From positions 17,218 to 81,217 of the forward strand of contig CANMFM010000012.1 in the NCBI GenBank assembly GCA_947497175.1: a stretch of 64,000 nucleotides of DNA, given 5' to 3'. A program made the translations under genes and the position numbers. The stretch's first letter is position 1. Each line of letters starts with the position of its first letter. Source of the stretch: an uncultured Aquimarina sp. (GTDB taxonomy: Bacteria; Bacteroidota; Bacteroidia; Flavobacteriales; Flavobacteriaceae). The notes below the pieces were generated by a model. It did no database searches. It had not been told where the DNA came from and was given only the letters and a program-made list of their open reading frames with translations. Of the stretch, positions 1 through 8,905 are shown one piece after another.

Positions 1-2
1 TG

Positions 3-1832
3 ATCACTACTACTTCTGCAATCTATAATGAAGGTCAGGGATATTTGGTAACGTTACATAGTGTTGGAGAAGGGCAGTATACTGTGACCATCAGAGATGC
101 CAATCATGATAATGCTTCTACCAAAGAAGGGTGTACAGTTATAAGTGAGACAATAGCACTTATCCAACCATCAAAACTAGAAATTAGTATAGAAGTGTAT
201 CCAATATCCTGTAATGCTGATAATGAATATAGTAACAATATAGATACAAATTTTGATGGAGTTCCTGATCAATTTCAAGACGGAGTTTTAGTAGCTACCG
301 TTACTGGAGGAGTCCCGTATGATATAGAAACCCCTGATTATAGTTCACCTGTTCCTACCAATAGTAATGGGGATTTGTTACCCTACTTCTATCATTGGAA
401 AATGCAACTAAGCGACGGTAGTTGGCAGGACCTTGCTATAAATGATCATTACATTGATTTTCTAGATACTGCAGCCAATTATTCACTAAATGTTACAGAT
501 AAAAATGGAATAGTATTAGGAAATTATGTTTCAATAATAGAAGCAGACGGCTCGCGTAGTTATGAATTGGATGAGGCCCTGGATGTCGAAAGATATTTAT
601 CACAGCCTGATAGATTAGAACTTGCATTTACAAAAGCAGATGTTACATGCGCAAATGGTAACGATGGCATTGCACAGGTAATAGCTACAGGAGGTGTAGC
701 ACCATACACATATCGCTGGAGTAATGGTGACACCTCGGCAACTATTAATACTCTAATTGCTGGTACTTATTTGGTTTTTGTTACTGATGCTAAAGGTTGT
801 CAAATAGAAGGAAATGTAAAAATTGAACAGTCAAATGATATTGAGATTGAACCCGCTTCAGTGGTTGCGCCAACATGCTTTGAAGGCAATGATGGTTTAA
901 TTAATATACGGGTAACTGGTGGAGTGCCTCCATATACCTATTTATGGAATACAGGAGCTACTTCAGCTCAGATTCAAGGAGTATCTGCAGGCACATATAG
1001 CGTTGAAATAACAGATGCCAGTGGATGTAAAGCTTTTCATGAAGAGGTATTGCTTAATGCAGATCCAGTAGTGGTTAATTTAGAGTCAAAACGTTCTCTT
1101 TGTGGTGATCAATCTCTTACTCTAGATATCAGTATTGATGATGCCGAGGCTATATATTCCTGGGTAAGCGACACTGGTTTTGTTAGCTCTGATAGTAGTG
1201 TTACACTTACAGAAACAGGTAGATATACAGCTACGATCACAACTGGAAGAGGGTGCGTAGGCGTAGAAGAAGTTATAGTAGAAACCTTTGATAGGCCTAT
1301 TGATTCTTATTTCTTTATTACCACCCAAGCATATACAGGCGAGGATATAGTTCTCACTAACGTTAGCGATCCTCTGGGTGAAATTGTAGAGTGGACCATC
1401 CCGGAAGGCGGTAAGATCATTTCCCAAACTGAGAGAGAGATCGTATTAAATTTTGAAAAAGAAGGGCCGTATGATATTAATCTAAGATCATATCAAGGAG
1501 ATTGTTACGAAGATTTTGAAAAAACCATTTTAGTACACCCTGCTATTGAAGGTCCCGAGGTAACTAATTCTCAAAGAAACTTTATAGAAGAATTTATTTT
1601 GTATCCAAACCCAAGTAATGGTTCGTTTAAAACAAAAATTAGTTTAGCATCGGCATCCAATATTACTGTAAAAATTTTACATCTGATATCGGGAACAACT
1701 ATGTATGAAAGATCAGAAAAAGATAGTCAGGAATTTCTGTTAGACTATTCACTTTCATTGCCTACAGGAGTCTATTTGATGTTATTAGAAACCCCAAAAG
1801 GATCAGAAACCCGTAAACTCATATTTGATTAA
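3..1832 (+). CDS. SprB-repeat surface protein with T9SS sorting domain, 5' truncated
   Basis: The reading frame is open from the first bases of the window, so the start lies upstream; a TTG at 45 is only an internal codon. Two SprB-type repeats are visible, at about 620-835 and 850-1045, each with the pattern CxxGNDG, then GG(V)PPYTYxW, then AGTYxVxxTDAxGC. SprB is the mobile gliding adhesin of flavobacteria, and these repeats are common in its relatives. The last 85 residues form a type A T9SS sorting domain (FILYPNPSNGSF, then PTGVYLMLLET near the end). The protein is therefore inferred to be exported by T9SS and attached to or released from the surface. What it binds cannot be told. Confidence is high for class, low for function. 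Confidence 0.85.
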   Translation: MTTTSAIYNEGQGYLVTLHSVGEGQYTVTIRDANHDNASTKEGCTVISETIALIQPSKLEISIEVYPISCNADNEYSNNIDTNFDGVPDQFQDGVLVATVTGGVPYDIETPDYSSPVPTNSNGDLLPYFYHWKMQLSDGSWQDLAINDHYIDFLDTAANYSLNVTDKNGIVLGNYVSIIEADGSRSYELDEALDVERYLSQPDRLELAFTKADVTCANGNDGIAQVIATGGVAPYTYRWSNGDTSATINTLIAGTYLVFVTDAKGCQIEGNVKIEQSNDIEIEPASVVAPTCFEGNDGLINIRVTGGVPPYTYLWNTGATSAQIQGVSAGTYSVEITDASGCKAFHEEVLLNADPVVVNLESKRSLCGDQSLTLDISIDDAEAIYSWVSDTGFVSSDSSVTLTETGRYTATITTGRGCVGVEEVIVETFDRPIDSYFFITTQAYTGEDIVLTNVSDPLGEIVEWTIPEGGKIISQTEREIVLNFEKEGPYDINLRSYQGDCYEDFEKTILVHPAIEGPEVTNSQRNFIEEFILYPNPSNGSFKTKISLASASNITVKILHLISGTTMYERSEKDSQEFLLDYSLSLPTGVYLMLLETPKGSETRKLIFD

Positions 1833-2022
1833 TTAAGTATATACGATTTATTAATTCTAAAGAATTAAACAGTTGCTCTTTGTAAGACTTGGGAAATAAA
1901 AGAGAGTGATTAAAATAAAAGACTTTGTATAATACAGAATAAACTCATGCATGATTGAGGTAATCAACATACTAAAAGAGTCTGTTTAAAATAATGAATT
2001 TGAGTAAAAAATAAACACACAG

Positions 2023-5000
2023 ATGAGAGCATACCTGCAAATTTTTATAATTATTATATTTTTTTCTCCTCTATGGATAAACGCACAGATCTTTCCGGTA
2101 CAAGTAACTCCACAGGTTATACCACCCTACAGTTTGAAACTATCAGATTATAATACATCAACTTCAGAAAAACTAATTCTTAATCTCCTGTTTACAGATG
2201 TGAGAGAATTTAATCGTCAAGTGCGGTTAAAAGTATACATCGAAAATAATGCAGGATTATCCATACGCAGTAATGATTTTGTAGTAGGTACAAATCCTAT
2301 CTTTTTAGATGGGGGTATTCCATTAAGGTTAAGCAATGTTGATTTGCAACCTTATTTTTCTTTACAAAATCTATTAGGTGTTAGTCCACAACAATACAGT
2401 ACCCCTTTACCCGAAGGATTGTATCAATTTTGTTTTGAAGTTTATGATGTTTTAACCGATGTGAGATTATCTCGTAAAAGTTGTGTGCCTGTATATCTGG
2501 TATTAAATGATCCTCCGTTTTTAAATTTGCCGATTCGGGGAGAACAGGTATTAATAAAAGAACCACAAAACATTATTTTTCAGTGGACTCCACGCCATCT
2601 CAATGCAACCAATGTCTCATACGAATTTACATTAACCGAATTATGGGACAACCAAATGGATCCACAAACCGCGTTTTTAATAGGTCGCCCATTATATCAA
2701 ACGACTACGTTTGCTACCACGCTATTATACGGACCAGCAGAACCCCCGTTATTGCCTGATAAAAAGTATGGATGGCGCGTTCGAGCGATGATCAGCGATG
2801 GAATTAGCGAAACTTCCGTTTTTAAGAATGATGGGTTTAGTGAGATTTACTACTTTATCTATACCGGTAGTTGCGCAGAACCCGAATTGATCATAGCCGA
2901 TGCAAAAAGCAATACCAGTGAGAGAATTCAGTGGCAAGGTGTAGATCATAATAAATATGAAATTCAATACAGAAAAAAAGCTACAGCAAATAAAGCCGAT
3001 GCCTGGTTTAAGAAAACAACAGTGAATGAACTGATAACAATTGCTAATCTTGAGCCCGGTACAACCTATGAGTTTAGAGTAGGAGGGCAGTGTATTGATA
3101 ATGGCCCGTATACGTATTCACAGATTTATAATTTTACAACTACACTTCCTACAGATACTGAAACCACCTTCAATTGCGGAATACTTCCCGAGATTGTAAT
3201 TACCAATCAAAAACCATTACAGCAGTTAATGATCAATGAGAAATTTACTGCTGGAGATTTTCCGGTAACGGTAAAAGAAGTAGTGCGCGGAAACGGGGAT
3301 TATGTAACTATGAATGAAATAAATGAAGCATATGAAGGAAAAGAAGATAAACCAACTATAGAAGAAGCCATCGAGGAAAATGCACAAGATGGTACCTATT
3401 CAGGTTGGGGATATATTGTGGTGCCCTATCTCGATGATACTAAAATTAAAGTAAGTTTTGAAAATATTAAAATCAATACCGATTATCAATTGATTGATGG
3501 TGTTGTAGAAACCGATTATGACAAAAACTGGGGAGGTTTAACCTCGGTTAATGACATAATCGATGTTTTTGAGGGAGATAATGACGTGCGAACCATACAT
3601 CTGGATTACGATATTGCGATTAGTGATATTAGCGTTGCTGATGATGGAACCATTGAAATTAAACACCCGGTAAGTGGTACACCTAGAAGAGAACCTGGAG
3701 GTGATGATGTAACTATTATTGATCGCTCTGGTGATATTTTTCATGTTGATGCAGATGGTAACATAACAGAAGGAGGCCAAATGGCGCCAGGAGGTCCTAT
3801 AAACACGCAAAACACAGATGGAGTCACCAGCAGTGGTGAGGTGACACAACTTACCGCCCAGGGGATCAAGGTTGAATTTATAAATGATACCAGTTATTCG
3901 TATGGTTATGATTGGATACCCCAGGGGCAAGAACAACCATTAGAAAAATACTACAAACGAATTAAAGATACTCAAGGTAATCTGTATCCAATCATCAATA
4001 AATCAGTTGGAAACAGAGATACAGATATCATAAAAGCAAAAGTAACCATAAGCGATAGCAATATATCTATAAGTGATCTGGTGATAAAAACCATTCATGG
4101 AGAAAATGTAGATTATATAATTTCAGGCGATAATGAAATTACATTAACACTAAAAGGATACTATAGTTTTGAACATGAAAACATTTATGCCACCCTGCAA
4201 CCCGAAAAAAATGGTACAGATAAACAAACCATAGCAGGAGTGTTCTCACAATGGCATTTGGCTGATAAAGCTGTAAATGTAACTATTGTACCAGTGAATA
4301 TGAACGGTTCTTCTATGGATCCAGAACTAGGGTCAAAGATCAACAAAATCTTTAAACAGGCATCGGTGACATTTAATGTAACCGTTGCTCCGGAAATGTA
4401 TGTAAACAAAAGTCAAATTGGCGTAAGCGAAACAGGAGTAGTCTCAAACTATACAGCTGATCAAAAAGATATAATTAATACATATAAAACAAATAGGCCA
4501 GTAGATCGTAAGTCCTATTATGTATTTGTTTTTGGTAAAGATGTTAGCCCTAGTCGATCCAGCGTCGCAGGATTCATGCCATTAAAACGCCAATTTGGAT
4601 TTGTCTTTTCAGGTAATCTTTCTAAACAAGAGGAAGGTAAATCATCATTAGCAGGTACCTTGGCGCATGAGTTGGGGCATGGCGTGTTTGCCCTACAACA
4701 TCCATTTAAAAAGTTAAACACAACAACCGGTGGCACCGATTGGTTAATGGATTATGGTAGTGGTATGCGATTATCACACCTCGATTGGGCACAAATACAC
4801 AATCCTGAGTTTAGATTGTATTTGTTTCAGGATGAGGGAGATGCTGCTCTTACAATTTCTGCAATAACACCTTTTGGAGATCAATTCACTTATGACGGAG
4901 AAGGTACAATAGTATTTACAGACGAAATGCCCGACTATAGTAACGGTGCGGTATTTGCTATTTTTGAAAATGATAAGTTATATAAGTGGAATGAAGCCTG

Positions 5001-7509
5001 GGAAGATTACATGCACGGAAACGAATCACTTACTACCGATGATCGTGATGTTGAGAGAGACGCAGTTATTCAATTATATTGGCATAAGGGTAGCTGTGAA
5101 GCTAATGAAATTTATGAAACCTCCTACTATACTATAGCCCAAAATTATCTGATTCTAAACTCAAGCGCTAATCGATATGAAGTGAAATTGGACTTAAATG
5201 TTACGGAAGATAGCTTGCCAAATAACATTGTATATTCTGGCAAAGCGGGTTGTTCTACAGACTCCTCTTGCGACAATGTTGTAATTGCAGATTTGCAGCG
5301 TGAGATCAATGCTTTAAAAGCGATTAGTGATGTTATCCTAATCGATAATAATACCGCTTTATCCTCGACACCTGATCTTATCGATAAAGTAAATGCGTTG
5401 AACATGTGCGGACTTAAGCAATTAAGTTATGAAGATATTACTAAGCTTTTGATCACTTTGATGTTACAAAATGACTTTGACTCTAAGCATAAAACAGAAA
5501 GGGCGATCGTAAAACTAATGCAACTCATCCCAGAAGATAAAAACACCGATTTTTTTCATAAGATGATAGCGGCTAGTAATGGATTAGCTTTAAGAAATAC
5601 AGTTGCAAAAGCAAAAAATGTTTCTTTTCCAGAATTCGATAGAAATGAGGATAGCGTTTTTATAACAGGTCTTTCCAGAATTGTCTTTGCACTATCGAAT
5701 AATGAAAAATGGAATGTATTGAATATTATTATTAGAAATCAATTTGAAAATCTAGAAGATCATGTCGCATTAGCTTTGCAAAATATTTTGATGTCGTTAA
5801 ACGGTCAAACAGAAGATCAGGTGACTCAAATTCCCGCTAGTACTACTTTATTTATTGATATGCTAAGAGATGCAAATATTCCAAATTCTCTGAGTAGCTA
5901 TAAAATCATTTATGATATTGCTGGTATTAGAAATAGTCATAGAGAACAGTTTCGAAATTTTACAATTGCTGACTATTTGGTATTGGTAAAGAATCCTAAT
6001 TACGGTTCCATTTTTCCGAATGAAGAACCAACAAGTAGTCAAGCTATCGGTCCTGCAGATATTTCTTGGTTATTGCCATTTTTTGATGTCCCATCGTTTC
6101 AAAGACATTTTGGATTACTACTTGGTGATGATTATATTTTGGAAGATAACTATTTGAATAAGTATGTTTTTTGGTATCGATATTTACTTGAAGAAGGTCA
6201 TAGTAAAGAAACCTTCAACAGAAATCCAAGTGCTTTTTTAGACATGTTTTATGAGCAGTTGTTGTATTACCTGGAAGTGGGTAATGAAAGTAATGCTGCA
6301 TTTTGGAATCGTATTGGTACTGTAACCTGTGATAACATCGCCGAAACTATTAGGCATATAAATAAAAATGAAAACGCTCAGACTTTGCGAGGGGTAAACG
6401 ATGAAGCGAAATTTTCATTTCTTCAAAGCTTTTTTGAGTGTAGTTATTTTACTACTACTGGTACTGATGCATTGTCTCATAACCTTGAACATTCAAAAAA
6501 TAGTCTTATGAAAGTCTTAGGTAGCTTCTCACCTTCTAATGAGGATATATTAAAGAAATTAGAAGGTATAGGGTTAGATGTAGTGGATCGCAAATTAAAT
6601 ACAGGTGATTTTAGTGAATTTTCGGTCTGGTTAGGTATGCAAATTATGTCATCAGGCAGCGGAAGACCTGTCGTGATAACAGAAGATATAATCAGCTATG
6701 TTAATCAAAAAGATATACCGTTTTTTGATACATCAAAGTTTCTACAATTAGAAGCCAACATGTTTGAATTCAATAATTTTAGTGGAAAGCTTGATGATAA
6801 TAAGGTTAGAATAGGTGGGGTAGACTTGGAGTATGATCAAATAGTATTAGTTCACATTAGTGGTAGCTTCGACTTTTTGGGACAACGGCAAAAACGTGGC
6901 GAGATTTTGCTGATACCTGCTATTCAGGCGTATGCTATGAGCGAAAGCAATCAAGAAATTGTAGTTTGGAATCGTGCTTTTTTTACCTTGGATGTTGCGT
7001 CGGTAGCTTTTCCGATTTTAGGTGGTGGAATTAAAGTATTTCGTTTAGCCGGGCATTATGTGCCTAAAACAATTCTAGCTAGTGAAATTGCAGCATCAAG
7101 TGCAAGCGCTTTAGTTACCGCGTTAAATTCGGATGCGATTGACCCGGTCTTACGATCCAGGATTCAAATAGCATCTATGTTTACCTCAGTACCTGCATTT
7201 TTTGTGAAAGCACCAACAAATGTACAGTTAGCAGCACTTAGAGCGGATATTGATGAAAAATTAAATGCCCTTAATAAAAGTGGCCGTCTTGATGATACGC
7301 CTACAGAACTATTACAAAGATCTTACCGAGGAGGAAACGGAACTGTTCCAGGCAATGTAATGGATAGAATTCCTGATGAGCTCCACAGTGTTTTTAGACA
7401 GGATTTTCCTAACCCAAGTGCATTAAATAATGCAAGTGACGAATTCATTCAAGGATATATAAAATTCAGAAACAATCCAGCGAATAGAAATATTGGTCGC
7501 TGTAATTAA
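2023..7509 (+). CDS. Large secreted fibronectin type III / zinc metalloprotease protein
   Basis: This encodes 1828 aa with a clear signal peptide (hydrophobic IFIIIIFFSPLW, cleavage near NAQ). A fibronectin type III domain spans about residues 282-376 (LEPGTTYEFRVGGQC). A zinc-protease site HELGHG begins at residue 882. A few dozen residues later comes LMDYGSGM, which resembles the Met-turn region of metzincin-like peptidases, so a real protease domain is plausible. The N-terminal 270 residues look beta-rich; the C-terminal 700 residues are unassigned. No T9SS sorting domain is visible at the C-terminus. It sits just upstream of a toxin-like gene and a small immunity-like gene. A role in processing or delivering that toxin is inference; a stand-alone surface protease is the alternative. 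Confidence 0.8.
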   Translation: MRAYLQIFIIIIFFSPLWINAQIFPVQVTPQVIPPYSLKLSDYNTSTSEKLILNLLFTDVREFNRQVRLKVYIENNAGLSIRSNDFVVGTNPIFLDGGIPLRLSNVDLQPYFSLQNLLGVSPQQYSTPLPEGLYQFCFEVYDVLTDVRLSRKSCVPVYLVLNDPPFLNLPIRGEQVLIKEPQNIIFQWTPRHLNATNVSYEFTLTELWDNQMDPQTAFLIGRPLYQTTTFATTLLYGPAEPPLLPDKKYGWRVRAMISDGISETSVFKNDGFSEIYYFIYTGSCAEPELIIADAKSNTSERIQWQGVDHNKYEIQYRKKATANKADAWFKKTTVNELITIANLEPGTTYEFRVGGQCIDNGPYTYSQIYNFTTTLPTDTETTFNCGILPEIVITNQKPLQQLMINEKFTAGDFPVTVKEVVRGNGDYVTMNEINEAYEGKEDKPTIEEAIEENAQDGTYSGWGYIVVPYLDDTKIKVSFENIKINTDYQLIDGVVETDYDKNWGGLTSVNDIIDVFEGDNDVRTIHLDYDIAISDISVADDGTIEIKHPVSGTPRREPGGDDVTIIDRSGDIFHVDADGNITEGGQMAPGGPINTQNTDGVTSSGEVTQLTAQGIKVEFINDTSYSYGYDWIPQGQEQPLEKYYKRIKDTQGNLYPIINKSVGNRDTDIIKAKVTISDSNISISDLVIKTIHGENVDYIISGDNEITLTLKGYYSFEHENIYATLQPEKNGTDKQTIAGVFSQWHLADKAVNVTIVPVNMNGSSMDPELGSKINKIFKQASVTFNVTVAPEMYVNKSQIGVSETGVVSNYTADQKDIINTYKTNRPVDRKSYYVFVFGKDVSPSRSSVAGFMPLKRQFGFVFSGNLSKQEEGKSSLAGTLAHELGHGVFALQHPFKKLNTTTGGTDWLMDYGSGMRLSHLDWAQIHNPEFRLYLFQDEGDAALTISAITPFGDQFTYDGEGTIVFTDEMPDYSNGAVFAIFENDKLYKWNEAWEDYMHGNESLTTDDRDVERDAVIQLYWHKGSCEANEIYETSYYTIAQNYLILNSSANRYEVKLDLNVTEDSLPNNIVYSGKAGCSTDSSCDNVVIADLQREINALKAISDVILIDNNTALSSTPDLIDKVNALNMCGLKQLSYEDITKLLITLMLQNDFDSKHKTERAIVKLMQLIPEDKNTDFFHKMIAASNGLALRNTVAKAKNVSFPEFDRNEDSVFITGLSRIVFALSNNEKWNVLNIIIRNQFENLEDHVALALQNILMSLNGQTEDQVTQIPASTTLFIDMLRDANIPNSLSSYKIIYDIAGIRNSHREQFRNFTIADYLVLVKNPNYGSIFPNEEPTSSQAIGPADISWLLPFFDVPSFQRHFGLLLGDDYILEDNYLNKYVFWYRYLLEEGHSKETFNRNPSAFLDMFYEQLLYYLEVGNESNAAFWNRIGTVTCDNIAETIRHINKNENAQTLRGVNDEAKFSFLQSFFECSYFTTTGTDALSHNLEHSKNSLMKVLGSFSPSNEDILKKLEGIGLDVVDRKLNTGDFSEFSVWLGMQIMSSGSGRPVVITEDIISYVNQKDIPFFDTSKFLQLEANMFEFNNFSGKLDDNKVRIGGVDLEYDQIVLVHISGSFDFLGQRQKRGEILLIPAIQAYAMSESNQEIVVWNRAFFTLDVASVAFPILGGGIKVFRLAGHYVPKTILASEIAASSASALVTALNSDAIDPVLRSRIQIASMFTSVPAFFVKAPTNVQLAALRADIDEKLNALNKSGRLDDTPTELLQRSYRGGNGTVPGNVMDRIPDELHSVFRQDFPNPSALNNASDEFIQGYIKFRNNPANRNIGRCN

Positions 7510-7522
7510 AAAAAAGAAAAAC

Positions 7523-8551
7523 ATGTATTCCAAGATAAAAATATACAGCCTGTTCTTACTCTTGCTATTAGGTATTGGGCAAAGCAATGCGCAACAAGGG
7601 TGTTGGCTAGATGATTTAACCACAATTTTACAATCTCCTGGAAATAGTGAGTTCAAAAGTTTTATTGGAGCCCACGATAATGGTTTTATGAAATTTAGAG
7701 CCTTACATGAGGCGGTTGGATCAAGAACGGCTCGTACCAATACTAATGTTCTGCGATTTTATGCTGGTGTTGCTGATGAGGTAAAGGATAAAATTACAAC
7801 ATTTACTCACCGTCAAATTGTTGATTTTACTAATGATTTTGGAAACTTTTCGGCAACTCAGTTAAGAAATCTAGATAATAACTTTTCTGAAGCTTGGGAG
7901 ATAATATATGAAGCAGGTTTTAATGCTAGTAAAAGAACCAACCCGAGAGAGTTAAGACTAGTAGGAGAACATTTAGATGAAATCAGAAATTTTAGAGGTG
8001 GTTATCATTCATGGAAAATTTCTAGAAGAGAATCTTGGATTAATGAACTACAGAATAGTTTTGGCCAGAGAGACTTTGTGCCTCAGGGTTTAAGTAGATC
8101 TGATGTGCCAGATGTTGTTTTAGATAATATGAATAGAACTTCAAATATTAATGATCCAATAGTTCTTGAAAGAATTATGAATGAACTCATTCAATCAGGA
8201 TCGAGAATACCTGTTCGCAAATCTTTTCAACGAGGTGATGAACTCTATAAAATTGTTCCAAAAGGAAGTAGAGTCACAGAATATACTCCTTTTTGGTTCA
8301 CAAAATCTGAGTGGGATAGTGTAAAAGATTTGCCAGATTTAGAACAACGACTTGGGTTGCCCTTAGGAAGTCATGCTGCAGAATATGATTTGTATCGAAT
8401 AACTGCAAATAGAAACGGTGATTATTTTGAAAGTATTATTGCTTCAACAATACAAGGAGGTTACAGAACTACAGGAGGAGCTAAACAAACATTGGTGCTT
8501 GATAGAGGTCATTGGAATCAACCTATAAAAATAGAAACATTTTTACCATGA
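7523..8551 (+). CDS. Secreted toxin-like protein, candidate polymorphic toxin
   Basis: The start is placed at ATG 7523 because it opens directly on a signal peptide (LFLLLLLGIGQSNAQ); a GTG at 7493 would overlap the upstream gene and spoil it. The product has 342 aa. The last ~115 residues (from RKSFQRGDELYKIVPKG through YTPFWFT, LGLPLGS, YDLYRI, GGYRTTGG to VLDRGHWNQP) resemble C-terminal domains seen at the ends of polymorphic toxins. I cannot name the family with certainty; an ADP-ribosyltransferase-like fold is a guess. The stop overlaps the start of the next gene (ATGA), the usual arrangement of toxin and immunity genes. The alternative is a secreted effector unrelated to competition. 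Confidence 0.65.
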   Translation: MYSKIKIYSLFLLLLLGIGQSNAQQGCWLDDLTTILQSPGNSEFKSFIGAHDNGFMKFRALHEAVGSRTARTNTNVLRFYAGVADEVKDKITTFTHRQIVDFTNDFGNFSATQLRNLDNNFSEAWEIIYEAGFNASKRTNPRELRLVGEHLDEIRNFRGGYHSWKISRRESWINELQNSFGQRDFVPQGLSRSDVPDVVLDNMNRTSNINDPIVLERIMNELIQSGSRIPVRKSFQRGDELYKIVPKGSRVTEYTPFWFTKSEWDSVKDLPDLEQRLGLPLGSHAAEYDLYRITANRNGDYFESIIASTIQGGYRTTGGAKQTLVLDRGHWNQPIKIETFLP

Positions 8552-8823
8552 AAAAAGAAATTATAGATACTCTTGAAAAAATTGATGGGCTATCAGGGAT
8601 GAATCTATATCATGCTATCATGAGAGTTAGTATTAAAACCGAAGCATTGATTATAAAAAGTAAAGAAACGACAAATCTTGAACTAGCTAATAACGTCTTA
8701 AAAAAGATTGCTGAAGCTAGATATATAATAGCTTTTAGTAAGGCTACAGATTCTGGAATACTAGATGACCATCTAAGAGAGCGTTATAACGCTATAAAAG
8801 AAATCATTAATAAGAGCCAGTAA
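8548..8823 (+). CDS. Small helical protein, candidate immunity protein
   Basis: ATG 8548 overlaps the TGA of the upstream gene by four bases, giving 91 aa; a longer frame from 8512 would lie inside the upstream gene and is not preferred. There is no signal peptide or membrane segment, so the product is cytoplasmic. The sequence is charged and predicted helical (LEKIDGLSGMNLYHAIMRV, AEARYIIAFSKATDSG). No family was recognised. Its position and translational coupling to a toxin-like gene are the only basis for calling it an immunity protein. Confidence 0.6.
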   Translation: MKKEIIDTLEKIDGLSGMNLYHAIMRVSIKTEALIIKSKETTNLELANNVLKKIAEARYIIAFSKATDSGILDDHLRERYNAIKEIINKSQ

Positions 8824-8905
8824 GTCTCAAACATAACGTATTAAACCGATTTTTTTGTTATAAAAATTATAACTCTAGATAAATAGATCCAGAAAATATA
8901 TTTTT

